Assembly (NCBI GenBank): GCA_902599495.1
Contig: CACKFY010000009.1
Coordinates: 1 to 34,285 of the forward strand
Reading direction: 5' to 3'
DNA from: an uncultured Pelagibacteraceae bacterium
GTDB lineage: Bacteria > Pseudomonadota > Alphaproteobacteria > Pelagibacterales > Pelagibacteraceae
DNA length: 34,285 nucleotides
Made by a program: the position numbers and the translations under genes. This document shows positions 7,904 through 16,111 of this stretch, one piece after another; the first letter of the stretch is position 1, and every line of letters starts with the position of its first letter. The notes below the pieces were generated by a model that was not told the DNA's origin, made no database searches, and saw only the letters and a program-made list of their open reading frames with translations.

Positions 7904-10579
7904 CTAATTAGCAAGCATATTTCTTAAAACGTACTGTAAAATTCCTCCATTTTTGTAGTACTCAACTTCATTAGCGGTGTCAATTCTACAAAGCATTTGA
8001 ATTTTTTTACTTATTCCGTCTTGATATTTAATCTCACAAGTTACTTCTTGTCTTGGTTTAACGCCTTTATCAATATTAATAATTGAAACTAATTCTGCAC
8101 CTGTAATATTTAATTTCTTTCGGTCAAAACCCTCTTTAAATTGAAGAGGTAAAACTCCCATTCCAATTAAATTTGATCTATGAATTCTTTCAAAACTCTC
8201 TGCTAAAACAGCTTTAATTCCCAAAAGCTTAGTCCCTTTAGCTGCCCAATCTCTCGATGAACCCGTTCCGTATTCTTTGCCAGCGACAACAACTAAATCA
8301 TTCTTTCTTTTTTTATATTCCATTGCAGCTTCGTATACGCTCATTACTTTTCCATCTGGTTGTAACTTTGTAAACCCACCCTCAGTGCCGGGAGCCATTT
8401 CATTTCTAATTTTAATATTACCAAAAGTTCCTCTTAACATTACTTCATGATTTCCTCTTCTTGCTCCGTAAGAATTAAAATCTTTTTGTTGTATTTGATG
8501 CTTCATAAAATAATCACCTGTTGGGCTATCTTTTTTTATACTTCCTGCTGGTGAAATATGATCTGTTGTTACTGTGTCAGCTAATAATAAAAGAATTCTA
8601 GCATCATTAATTGGTTTAAATCCTTCTGGTTGATCTGGCAAATCATCAAAAAATGGTGGTCTTTTCACATACGTAGAATTAGCTTCCCAGTTATAAATAT
8701 CACTATCTGTCGTATTAATAGCTTGCCATTCTTTAGGTCCTTCTGAAACATTTGAATATCTTTGTTTAAACATATCTGCATTTAAAGAACTTAACATTAA
8801 ATCTTCAATCTCTTTATTACTTGGCCAAATGTCTTTTAAAAAAACATCTTTACCATTTTTATCTTCGCCAAGAGAGGTTTTATACATATCAAAATTCATA
8901 TTTCCTGCTAAAGCATAAGCCACAACTAATGGAGGTGATGCTAAGTAATTAGCTTTAACATCTGGATTAATTCTTCCTTCAAAGTTCCTATTTCCTGATA
9001 AAACCGAAACGGCATAAAGATCGTTTTTATTTATTGCCTCTGAAATATTTTGATTTAGAGGGCCTGAGTTACCAATACAAGTCGTGCAGCCATAACCAAC
9101 TAAATTAAAACCAAGCTCATCTAAATATTTATTTAAACCTGCTTTTTTTAAATAATCAGTAACAACTTGCGAGCCAGGAGCTAAAGAGGTTTTTACCCAT
9201 GGTTTTACTTTTAGTCCTTTTTCATGAGCTTTCTTCGCTAAAAGACCTGCGCCAATCATTACACTTGGGTTAGAAGTATTTGTACAAGATGTTATCGCAG
9301 CAATTACAATATCACCATCTTTTATATTAAAGTCAGAGCCTTTAACTTTAGCTTCGATAGCCTTGTCTCTTTTCGTATTTTCTTTATAAACTTGTGCAAA
9401 AGCACTTGAAGCCTCTGTAAGTAAAACTTTATCCTGTGGTCGTTTAGGTCCAGAAATGCTTGTTACTACATTGCTAACATCTAATGAAAGAGTATCAGTA
9501 AACACAACATCTTTGCTTGCCCAAAGCCCTTGTTCTTTTGAATATTTTTCGACTAAAGTTATTGTTTCTTGATCTCTTCCAGATAATTTTAAATACTTAA
9601 TAGTTTCATCATCAACTGGGAAGAAACCACATGTAGCTCCATATTCAGGAGCCATGTTTGCAATTGTTGCTCTATCAGCTAAAGTTAAATTTTTCAAACC
9701 TTCACCATAAAATTCTACAAATTTTCCAACCACACCTTTTTTTCTTAGCATTTCAACAATGACTAAAACTAGGTCTGTTGCAGTTGTTCCCTCTTTTAAT
9801 TTTCCTTTGATCTCTACACCAATGACTTCTGGAATTAACATTGAAATAGGCTGACCTAACATTGCAGCCTCAGCTTCTATTCCCCCAACACCCCAGCCTA
9901 AGACTGATAAGCCATTTACCATTGTTGTATGACTGTCGGTTCCAACTAAAGTATCTGGATAAGCGTATAAATCATTTCCACTTTTTGATGACCAGACAAC
10001 TTTGGATAAATATTCTAAATTTACTTGGTGACAAATTCCTGTACCAGGAGGTACAACTCTAAAATTATCAAAAGCTTTCTGCCCCCATTTTAAAAATGAA
10101 TATCGTTCACCATTTCTTGAAAATTCTCTTTCAACATTTTGATTAAAAGATTTTCCTGATGCATATTCATCAACCATTACTGAATGGTCTATAACTAAAT
10201 CAACAGTAGATAATGGATTAATTTTTTCTGGATCTTTATTTTTATCTTTAACTGCATCTCTCATTGCTGCTAAATCGGCAATAGCTGGTATTCCTGTATA
10301 ATCTTGCAATAAAGTTCGCGCAGGCCTGTATGCAATTTCTGTGTTTGATGTTTTATTTTTAAGCCAATCTTTTAAAGCTAATATTTGTTTTTTATCTACT
10401 GTTACATTGTCCTCATATCTCAAAAGGTTTTCTAATAAAACTTTAAGTGACTTTGGTAATTTAGATATACCCTCTAAACCATTTTTTTCTGCTATTTTTA
10501 AATTGAAATATTTATAATTTTTACTAGATGAATTAAGAGTGTTTAATGATTTAAAGGAATTTTTACTATTAAATTTCAT
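7904..10579 (-). CDS. acnA: Aconitate hydratase A
   Basis: This TCA-cycle enzyme interconverts citrate and isocitrate through cis-aconitate with a [4Fe-4S] cluster. It is 891 residues, the full AcnA/IRP-type length. The three cluster ligands are visible as C432 (in TSCTNTSNPSV) and C498 and C501 (in GYGCTTCIGNSG). The substrate motif GTDSHTTMVNGL is at about 213-224. The C-terminal swivel domain carries ADTVTTDHISPAGSI and KEYGTGSSRDWAAKG. The gene begins 3 nt after the LysE-family gene stop and ends flush with the prpD start, so all three look co-transcribed. No frameshift or damaged motif was seen. Confidence 0.97.
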   Translation of the reverse strand: MKFNSKNSFKSLNTLNSSSKNYKYFNLKIAEKNGLEGISKLPKSLKVLLENLLRYEDNVTVDKKQILALKDWLKNKTSNTEIAYRPARTLLQDYTGIPAIADLAAMRDAVKDKNKDPEKINPLSTVDLVIDHSVMVDEYASGKSFNQNVEREFSRNGERYSFLKWGQKAFDNFRVVPPGTGICHQVNLEYLSKVVWSSKSGNDLYAYPDTLVGTDSHTTMVNGLSVLGWGVGGIEAEAAMLGQPISMLIPEVIGVEIKGKLKEGTTATDLVLVIVEMLRKKGVVGKFVEFYGEGLKNLTLADRATIANMAPEYGATCGFFPVDDETIKYLKLSGRDQETITLVEKYSKEQGLWASKDVVFTDTLSLDVSNVVTSISGPKRPQDKVLLTEASSAFAQVYKENTKRDKAIEAKVKGSDFNIKDGDIVIAAITSCTNTSNPSVMIGAGLLAKKAHEKGLKVKPWVKTSLAPGSQVVTDYLKKAGLNKYLDELGFNLVGYGCTTCIGNSGPLNQNISEAINKNDLYAVSVLSGNRNFEGRINPDVKANYLASPPLVVAYALAGNMNFDMYKTSLGEDKNGKDVFLKDIWPSNKEIEDLMLSSLNADMFKQRYSNVSEGPKEWQAINTTDSDIYNWEANSTYVKRPPFFDDLPDQPEGFKPINDARILLLLADTVTTDHISPAGSIKKDSPTGDYFMKHQIQQKDFNSYGARRGNHEVMLRGTFGNIKIRNEMAPGTEGGFTKLQPDGKVMSVYEAAMEYKKRKNDLVVVAGKEYGTGSSRDWAAKGTKLLGIKAVLAESFERIHRSNLIGMGVLPLQFKEGFDRKKLNITGAELVSIINIDKGVKPRQEVTCEIKYQDGISKKIQMLCRIDTANEVEYYKNGGILQYVLRNMLAN

Positions 10580-10582
10580 GCG

Positions 10583-11170
10583 CTATACATAGAACATAAT
10601 AACACAAACGATAAGCAAAAAAGACATCGAGTAATTAAAATTCTTAATAAATTTATCACTTGTGGCGAATTTTCTCATGTATTTTCCCATTAAACACCAA
10701 GCTGTCTGGCTTCCAACAGCCATACAAAACCAAACTGATGTCAAAATTATTGAATCTCTTAAATAATTATTTTGAGTATCTATAAATAAAGAAATTGAAG
10801 TAAGTCCTACTATAATGCTTTTAGGATTTACAAATTGAAACCAGAAAGTATTCAAAAAAGTTACTGGTTTTGGATCAATTTTTTTATCCTTTGTTTGCCC
10901 CCCAAAAGATAGTTTGTATGCCATATATAAGAGGTAAATTGATCCAAGAATTTTAATTATTGTTTGAATAAATTGATATTTTTCAAAAACTGCAGCAGAT
11001 GTTAATTGCAAGAGTATTATTAAAAGTGTCCATCCAATTATTACACCAAGCATAGTAGGTATAGCTTTTCTAAAGCCAAAATTAAACGCTGTATAAGATG
11101 TCATTATATTATTTGGTCCAGGTGAAAAAGCAGTAGCAATACCAAATAAGATTAATGGAAGAATTTGCAT
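10583..11170 (-). CDS. LysE/RhtB family amino acid exporter
   Basis: This 195-residue inner-membrane protein has about six hydrophobic segments. The LysE/RhtB signature FSPGPNNIMTSYTAFNFGFR is at the N-terminus, and the FQFVNPKSIIVGL motif lies mid-protein. Members export basic amino acids, homoserine/threonine or related compounds; the substrate here is unknown. It sits 3 nt upstream of acnA and is probably the first gene of a LysE-acnA-prpD run. The 71-nt gap before it contains a 15-nt palindrome (see separate entry) and a long A/T run. No convincing ribosome binding site precedes the ATG. Confidence 0.88.
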   Translation of the reverse strand: MQILPLILFGIATAFSPGPNNIMTSYTAFNFGFRKAIPTMLGVIIGWTLLIILLQLTSAAVFEKYQFIQTIIKILGSIYLLYMAYKLSFGGQTKDKKIDPKPVTFLNTFWFQFVNPKSIIVGLTSISLFIDTQNNYLRDSIILTSVWFCMAVGSQTAWCLMGKYMRKFATSDKFIKNFNYSMSFLLIVCVIMFYV

Positions 11171-11195
11171 TTTGTTTTGTGTAGAGTTCTTAGTC

Positions 11196-11210
11196 TATCA
11201 TGAAATGATA
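11196..11210. repeat. Short palindrome TATCAT-gaa-ATGATA upstream of the LysE-acnA-prpD run
   Basis: Two perfect 6-nt arms are separated by 3 nt, about 26 nt upstream of the LysE-family start codon. The size and place would suit an operator for a dimeric regulator, but in DNA this AT-rich such palindromes also arise by chance. No regulator is identified. Confidence 0.3.
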
Positions 11211-11241
11211 AACAATAATTAAATATTATTTTTTTTATATT

Positions 11242-11736
11242 TTATATTGTCATGAATATAGAGAATTTCCCATCAATTAGTTGATACACAACAAAAGGCT
11301 CTTCTTTTTTTCCAGGCATTCCTGGTGTCCCTATTGGCATTCCAGGTAAAGCTATACCATCAATATCAGGTTGCTCTTTTAATAACTTATTTACTGCCTC
11401 GAGGGGAACATGTCCCTCTATAAAATATTTGCCAATAATAGTAGTATGGCATGACTGCATTTCTAGTGGAATATTATATTTTTGTTTTATCGAATGTAGA
11501 CTTCTCATATCAGTCTCCTTAACATTAAATTGTTCTTTTTCTAAAAATAAAACATATCCGTAACAACATCCACAAGAAGGGGTTTTAAACACTTCAACAT
11601 TTGGTTTATTATTTTTTGTATTTGCTAAAACATTTTTTTTATCTGAGATGAGTCCAAAAGTATAAAAAAGTAACACCGATAAGGTTAATATTATTATCGA
11701 CTTAAAAAATTTTTTCAAATACACAAAATTTTTCAT
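11242..11736 (-). CDS. DUF411 family periplasmic metal-related protein
   Basis: This 164-residue protein has an N-terminal membrane or signal segment (about residues 12-30) followed by a DUF411 domain. The domain shows KTPSCGCCYGYV (C55, C57, C58), a second cysteine site MQSCHTT (C96, H97), the GKYFIEGHVP motif and GIALPGMPIGTPGMPG. These Cys/His residues suggest binding of copper or another soft metal, and DUF411 genes are often found near copper resistance genes, but no such genes are next to it here. It starts 6 nt after the csaA stop, so it is co-transcribed with csaA. No clear ribosome binding site was found. Confidence 0.88.
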   Translation of the reverse strand: MKNFVYLKKFFKSIIILTLSVLLFYTFGLISDKKNVLANTKNNKPNVEVFKTPSCGCCYGYVLFLEKEQFNVKETDMRSLHSIKQKYNIPLEMQSCHTTIIGKYFIEGHVPLEAVNKLLKEQPDIDGIALPGMPIGTPGMPGKKEEPFVVYQLIDGKFSIFMTI

Positions 11737-11742
11737 AATTCA

Positions 11743-12078
11743 TTAAGCTATATCTAAACCATTATCAGTTTTCTGAGAGGGGTGCACTAGGACAACTTTT
11801 CCATCTTTTTCTATTGCACCAAGCACTAATACTTCTGATACAACACCAGCTATATTCTTGTTTGGAAAATTGCATACTCCAATAACTTGTTTTCCAATGA
11901 GATTTTCAGCGTTATAGTAATGTGTAATTTGAGCTGAAGATTGTTTGACACCAATTTCTTTTCCAAAATCAACTTTTATTATTAAAGATGGTTTTCTTGC
12001 TTTTTCATTTTTTTTAACTTCTAAAACTGTGCCAATTTTGATTGAGACCTTTTTAAAATCTTCATAGTTAATTTCCAT
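11743..12078 (-). CDS. csaA: CsaA-like tRNA-binding-domain protein
   Basis: This 111-residue stand-alone EMAP/tRNA-binding OB-fold protein resembles CsaA, a proposed export-related chaperone. Visible family motifs are FKKVSIKIGTVLEV near the start, KARKPSLIIKVDFG, KQSSAQITHYY, and GKQVIGVCNFPNKNIAG followed by SEVLVLG. The start is well supported by AAGGAG about 8 nt before the ATG. It lies only about 17 nt downstream of the strong terminator of the livJ gene, so there is no room for its own promoter between the hairpin and the gene. Expression may depend on read-through or on a promoter inside the end of livJ. The molecular role is uncertain. Confidence 0.85.
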   Translation of the reverse strand: MEINYEDFKKVSIKIGTVLEVKKNEKARKPSLIIKVDFGKEIGVKQSSAQITHYYNAENLIGKQVIGVCNFPNKNIAGVVSEVLVLGAIEKDGKVVLVHPSQKTDNGLDIA

Positions 12079-12091
12079 TTTATCTCCTTAT

Positions 12092-12119
12092 AAAAAAAAG
12101 GGGGCTTACGCCCCCTTTT
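12092..12119 (-). terminator. Rho-independent terminator after livJ
   Basis: On the minus strand AAAAGGGGGC-GTAA-GCCCCCTTTT forms a perfect 10-bp stem with a GNRA-like tetraloop, followed by a run of eight T. It lies 19 nt past the livJ stop and closes the liv operon. It also lies just ahead of csaA on the same strand. Confidence 0.93.
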
Positions 12120-12138
12120 AAATTTTTCAGTTAAATAA

Positions 12139-13242
12139 TTATAATTGTTTATAATTACCTTTGCTCCACTCATAAAAAACGTAACCTGGTAAACTTACGT
12201 CACCTTTTTTATCAAAGCTTAAAGTTCCAAGCACTGTATTGAATTTTCCTTTTTTCATTGCTTTAAGAACTTTTTTTCTATCAAGAGATCCAGCTTGAGT
12301 TGCCGCTTGTTCAAATACTTGTAACGCAGCATATGAATAAAGCACGTAACCTTCTGGCTCAATCCCTGCAGCTTTGAACTTTTTAACTAATGGTGCAGCT
12401 TCTGGATTATTTCTTGGGTCTGGACTGAAAGTCATTAAAGTACCTTCACCAGCATCACCAGTAATTTGCCAATACTCTGCAGTTACAAGTGCGTCTCCAC
12501 TGATCAATTTAGTTTTCATACCTTGGTCTCTCATTTGTCTTACGATTAGACCACCTTCAGTATGGTAACCTCCAAGATAAACAGCGTCGATACCGTTTGA
12601 TTTTAGTTTAGAAACTAAAGCAGAGTAATCTTTTTCACCTGCTGTAATAGCTTCGTACATGGTTTCTTTTAATCCACCTTTATTCATGTTTTTCTTAGTA
12701 GCATCTGCTAAACCTTTTCCGTAAGCAGTTTTATCATGAATAATTGCAACTTTTTTTCCACTGTATTCTTTTGCTAAGAATGCACCAGCTACTTCACCTT
12801 GCTGGTCATCTCTACCGCAAACTCTAAATACATTCGGTCCACCTTTGTCTGTGAACGCTGGATTAGTTGATGCTGGAGATACTTGGATTATACCTTCTTC
12901 AGTGTAAACTTTAGAAGCTGGTATAGAAGATCCTGAACAGAAATGTCCAGCAACATAAGTTACTCCTTGACCTGCAAATTTGTTTGCTACAGCCACAGCT
13001 TGTTTTGGATCACAAGCGTCATCACCTATTACTAATTTAACTTTTTCTCCCAAAATACCACCTTTAGCATTAGTATCTTTAGCCCACATTTCAGCACCAG
13101 CTTTTAACTGAGCACCAAAAGATGCGTATTGACCACTCATTGGTCCAGCAGAAGCTACAACAACGTCAGCTTTTGCAGTTATTGATCCTAATAAAAAGAT
13201 TGAAGCAATTATTGAAAGAATATTTTTCATAATCTTAAACAT
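12139..13242 (-). CDS. livJ: Branched-chain amino acid ABC transporter, periplasmic binding protein (LivJ/LivK type)
   Basis: This is the periplasmic receptor of the LIV importer, 367 residues. The signal peptide (about residues 1-25) ends near ITAKA. The mature start DVVVASAGPMSGQYASFG and the stretch DDACDPKQAVAVANKF with HFCSGSS (C77 and C102, the conserved disulfide) match E. coli LivJ/LivK closely. It is the last gene of the liv cluster, 83 nt after livF, and ends at a strong terminator. AGAGGA precedes the ATG at good spacing. The longer gap, a weak promoter-like pair and a (TTAA)4 leader suggest extra transcription of its own, as is usual for binding proteins needed in excess. The exact ligand, leucine or other amino acids, is inferred from similarity. 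Confidence 0.94.
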   Translation of the reverse strand: MFKIMKNILSIIASIFLLGSITAKADVVVASAGPMSGQYASFGAQLKAGAEMWAKDTNAKGGILGEKVKLVIGDDACDPKQAVAVANKFAGQGVTYVAGHFCSGSSIPASKVYTEEGIIQVSPASTNPAFTDKGGPNVFRVCGRDDQQGEVAGAFLAKEYSGKKVAIIHDKTAYGKGLADATKKNMNKGGLKETMYEAITAGEKDYSALVSKLKSNGIDAVYLGGYHTEGGLIVRQMRDQGMKTKLISGDALVTAEYWQITGDAGEGTLMTFSPDPRNNPEAAPLVKKFKAAGIEPEGYVLYSYAALQVFEQAATQAGSLDRKKVLKAMKKGKFNTVLGTLSFDKKGDVSLPGYVFYEWSKGNYKQL

Positions 13243-13260
13243 ATGTTCCTCTTTTTGTTG

Positions 13261-13278
13261 TTAATTAATTAATTAATT
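13261..13278 (-). repeat. (TTAA)n tandem repeat in the livJ leader
   Basis: Four TTAA units plus two bases lie between the weak promoter-like pair and the livJ ribosome binding site. On the mRNA the repeat ends in AATTAACA (13266-13259), then AGAGGA follows. The same arrangement occurs upstream of the second binding protein gene at 30072-30088. Confidence 0.85.
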
Positions 13279-13284
13279 CTCATT

Positions 13285-13313
13285 ATTGAACACTACCTTT
13301 GGTTTTTTGTAAA
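13285..13313 (-). promoter_or_regulatory. Weak candidate promoter for livJ
   Basis: TTTACA (13313-13308), 17 nt, then TTCAAT (13290-13285) resembles a sigma-70 promoter with imperfect boxes. It would start transcription near 13278, exactly at the upstream end of the (TTAA)n repeat, which parallels the better promoter before the second binding protein gene. It is weak on its own. Confidence 0.35.
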
Positions 13314-13325
13314 TATGGAAAAATG

Positions 13326-14045
13326 TTATTTTTTTCCACCACCTTCTAAATATGCTGCTTGAATATCCTTGTTTTTCAATAGGTCCTGACCAGATCCCTC
13401 TAATGTTACATTTCCGTTGACTAAAACATAACCTCTATCCGCTAACTCTAAAGCCTTTTTGGCATTTTGTTCTACTAAGAAAATGGTAACTTTTTTTTCT
13501 TTATTTATATTTTTAATTGCTACGAAAATTTGGTTAACAAGTTTTGGGGCTATACCTAAAGAAGGCTCATCTAAAAGAAGCATTTTCGGCTTAGCCATCA
13601 AAGCTCTACCTATCGCTAACATTTGTTGCTCACCTCCTGATAATGTTCCTCCCCTTTGGCTATGTCTGTCTTTTAAAACTGGAAATAAATCGTAAACATC
13701 TTTTACGTCGTTATCAAAATTTTTTCCTTTATTATTTGATGAAGCACCTAATCTTAAATTATCTTCCACTGATAATCTTGAAAATATTCTTCTTCCTTCA
13801 GGAACTTGTGAAATACCTAGGTTAACGATGTCATGTGGTGGCAAACTCTCAATATTTTTATCATTAAATTTTATTTGACCCGTAGCAGCTTTATTTACTC
13901 CACTAATTGTCATTAGCAAAGTTGATTTACCCGCTCCATTAGATCCTATTAAAGAGACGATTTCTCCACTATTGACCTTAACGTTTACTCCTCTTAAGGC
14001 CTGTATATTTCCATAAAAAGTTTCAACATTAGAAATTGATAACAT
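13326..14045 (-). CDS. livF: Branched-chain amino acid ABC transporter ATP-binding protein LivF
   Basis: This cytoplasmic ABC ATPase has 239 residues. Walker A is GSNGAGKS (34-41), the signature is LSGGEQ (135-140), Walker B is MLLLDEP (155-161), and the switch histidine position is replaced by the LVEQN motif typical of the LivF branch. LivF pairs with LivG to power the LivHM channel. Its ATG overlaps the livG stop by one base (TAATG), and a strong GGAGGAA site lies ahead of it. It is followed by livJ. Confidence 0.94.
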   Translation of the reverse strand: MLSISNVETFYGNIQALRGVNVKVNSGEIVSLIGSNGAGKSTLLMTISGVNKAATGQIKFNDKNIESLPPHDIVNLGISQVPEGRRIFSRLSVEDNLRLGASSNNKGKNFDNDVKDVYDLFPVLKDRHSQRGGTLSGGEQQMLAIGRALMAKPKMLLLDEPSLGIAPKLVNQIFVAIKNINKEKKVTIFLVEQNAKKALELADRGYVLVNGNVTLEGSGQDLLKNKDIQAAYLEGGGKK

Positions 14046-14839
14046 TATTCCTCCGTGCCTAAATAAGCCTCGATAACTTCAGGGCTGCTTTTTGTTTCTT
14101 TAGCAGATCCTTGAAAAATCTTTTTTCCATAATTTAAAACTACAACATGATCTGATATTTCCATTACAACGCTCATATCGTGCTCTATTAGAAGAATGCC
14201 TGTTTTTTTTTCATTTTTTATAAATAAAAGTAATTTGTTTAACTCAGCGGACTCTTTAGCATTGAGCCCTGCAGCTGGTTCATCTAGACATAACAAATAT
14301 GGATTAATACACATGGCTCTTACAATCTCTAATTTTCTTTGATCTCCATAAGGTAAATCACCAGCATCGTCGTCTGCTCTGTGCGTTAAACCAATTATAT
14401 CTAACCAGTATTTTGAAATTTCTACCGCTTCTTTTTCTTTTTTTACAAAAGAAGGTGAGTTGAATAATCCAAGAATGGTAAAACCAGAAGCATCCATTAA
14501 TTTGTTATGCTGAGCAACCATAAGATTTTCCAAAACTGACATTTGAGGGAAAAGCCTTATGTTTTGAAAAGTTCTGGCAACTCCAGCTTTTTGTGCCACT
14601 TTAAAATCAGAAAATTTTCTTAGGTTTAATCTTTCATTTTCTTTGTTTAAAAACATTGAGCCAGCAGTAGCCTTATAAAAACCTGTTAAACAATTAAATA
14701 CAGTTGTTTTGCCTGCACCATTTGGACCTATTATTGAAGTAATTTTATCTTTATCAGCAGAAAAAGATAAATTATCAATAGCCACTAGGCCTCCAAATTT
14801 CATTGTTAAGTTTTCTACATCTAATAATTTTTGAATCAT
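14045..14839 (-). CDS. livG: Branched-chain amino acid ABC transporter ATP-binding protein LivG
   Basis: This second ABC ATPase of the LIV importer has 264 residues. Walker A is GPNGAGKT (38-45), the Q-loop region is ARTFQNIRLFPQMSVLENL, the signature-like motif is LPYGDQRKLEI, and Walker B is LLCLDEPAAGLNAKE followed by LIEHDMSVVM. These motifs, with the FQNIRLF string and the LLIEHDM switch motif, are typical of LivG rather than LivF. It overlaps the upstream livM by 4 nt (ATGA) and the downstream livF by 1 nt, so the genes are translationally coupled. Confidence 0.94.
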   Translation of the reverse strand: MIQKLLDVENLTMKFGGLVAIDNLSFSADKDKITSIIGPNGAGKTTVFNCLTGFYKATAGSMFLNKENERLNLRKFSDFKVAQKAGVARTFQNIRLFPQMSVLENLMVAQHNKLMDASGFTILGLFNSPSFVKKEKEAVEISKYWLDIIGLTHRADDDAGDLPYGDQRKLEIVRAMCINPYLLCLDEPAAGLNAKESAELNKLLLFIKNEKKTGILLIEHDMSVVMEISDHVVVLNYGKKIFQGSAKETKSSPEVIEAYLGTEE

Positions 14840-16110
14840 TTTGATGAACTCTTTTCTAATGTTATTGTTGGTTTTCTTGTTGCTAAAATTCCTCTTGGTC
14901 TAAAAATCATGATTAGAACCATGGCACCACCAAATGCAATCATCCTATAAGACTCGAAGTCCCTAAAAACTTCAATCAGTCCAATTAAGAAAACAGTAGC
15001 TAGTACAACTCCAGTCTGCGAACCCATTCCTCCAAGAACCACTATTGCAACTATTATAGCTGACTCAATAAAAGTAAAACTCTCTGGACTTATAAACGCT
15101 TGTCTAGTCGCGAAGAATGAACCTGCAAATCCTCCAAACATCGCTCCAATAGCGAAGGCAGTAAGTTTTGTATTTCTTGGATTAACACCTAATGATTTAC
15201 ATGCTATTTCATCTTCCCTTAAAGCTTCCCAAGCTCTTCCAATTGGCAGTCTTCTTATCTTAATTGTGAAAAGATTGGTAATTAAAGCTAAAACCAGAAT
15301 TAAATAATATAAAAAAATAATTCTTTGCATTGGATCGTACTCAACGCCGAAAAAAGTATGAAATGTTTGCTCCCCCTCATCTGGAAAACTTTTAAAAGGT
15401 AAGCCGAAAAAAGAAGGTCTTGGTATTCCCGTTAGTCCGTCAGGACCTTTAGTAAGTTGATACCAATTTAAAAGTAAAATTCTGATCATTTCTCCAAATG
15501 CAAGTGTTACAATCGCTAAATAGTCTCCTCTTAATCTTAAAACTGGAAAACCTAAAAGAACTCCAAACATAGCTGCGAATATTCCAGCTATTGGTAAACA
15601 AATCCAGAATGACCAGCCAAAATGAATTGCGAATAATGCGTATGAATATGCACCTACTGCATAAAAAGCTACGTATCCTAAATCTAATAAACCTGCTAAA
15701 CCAATTACAATATTTAAGCCCCATCCAAGCATAATGTAAGTTAACATCATGATAGCGATATCCATTAGGTACCTGTCTGTAAAAGGAAGAAAAGGAAAAA
15801 TTACTGAAAATATAATTGCTGTTAAAGCTATTTGATAACCTTTTGTATCTAAAAAATTACTAATTGATTTACCAATGCTTGATTGAATTCCAGTTTTTTG
15901 ATCTCGATTGTAGACGTAAAGATTTGTAAGAAATCTACCTACAGTGCAAACTATAACAATGATTAAAACAATAAACCATTTAGGGTGAACTTCAAGAACT
16001 TCGTTTTTTGCAACAGTCCTTAAACCTACAATTGGACCAAAAAGTGCGAGAGCTATTAAACCTGTGAATAAACTATCTTTGATTGACGTCTGAAAAAATT
16101 TTTTTCCCAT
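14836..16110 (-). CDS. livM: Branched-chain amino acid ABC transporter permease LivM
   Basis: This inner-membrane permease is about 424 residues, close to E. coli LivM, including the extra N-terminal membrane segments before the core domain. Core motifs include NIVIGLAGLLDLGYVAFYAVG, LRLRGDYLAIVTLAFGEMIR and, near the C-terminus, EALREDEIACKSLGVNPRNTKL, the EAA-like loop that contacts the ATPases. The start is placed at the ATG at 16110-16108: AAAGG lies 6 nt ahead of it, and it begins 1 nt after the livH stop. The longer TTG start at 16125 would add five residues and overlap livH; the ribosome binding site lies inside that extension. Confidence 0.93.
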   Translation of the reverse strand: MGKKFFQTSIKDSLFTGLIALALFGPIVGLRTVAKNEVLEVHPKWFIVLIIVIVCTVGRFLTNLYVYNRDQKTGIQSSIGKSISNFLDTKGYQIALTAIIFSVIFPFLPFTDRYLMDIAIMMLTYIMLGWGLNIVIGLAGLLDLGYVAFYAVGAYSYALFAIHFGWSFWICLPIAGIFAAMFGVLLGFPVLRLRGDYLAIVTLAFGEMIRILLLNWYQLTKGPDGLTGIPRPSFFGLPFKSFPDEGEQTFHTFFGVEYDPMQRIIFLYYLILVLALITNLFTIKIRRLPIGRAWEALREDEIACKSLGVNPRNTKLTAFAIGAMFGGFAGSFFATRQAFISPESFTFIESAIIVAIVVLGGMGSQTGVVLATVFLIGLIEVFRDFESYRMIAFGGAMVLIMIFRPRGILATRKPTITLEKSSSK

Positions 16111-16111
16111 A

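Noticed and set aside
9862-10062. Plus-strand open frame inside acnA
   Set aside because: It is antisense to strongly conserved aconitase sequence and has no recognisable features; it is a shadow frame.
13261-13278. (TTAA)n repeats as mobile-element target duplications
   Set aside because: No transposase, terminal inverted repeats or insertion boundaries are present, and the position before ribosome binding sites points to leader elements.
15449-15724. Alternative minus-strand frame inside livM
   Set aside because: It has unusual Arg/Phe/Trp-rich composition and lies wholly within the clear LivM frame.
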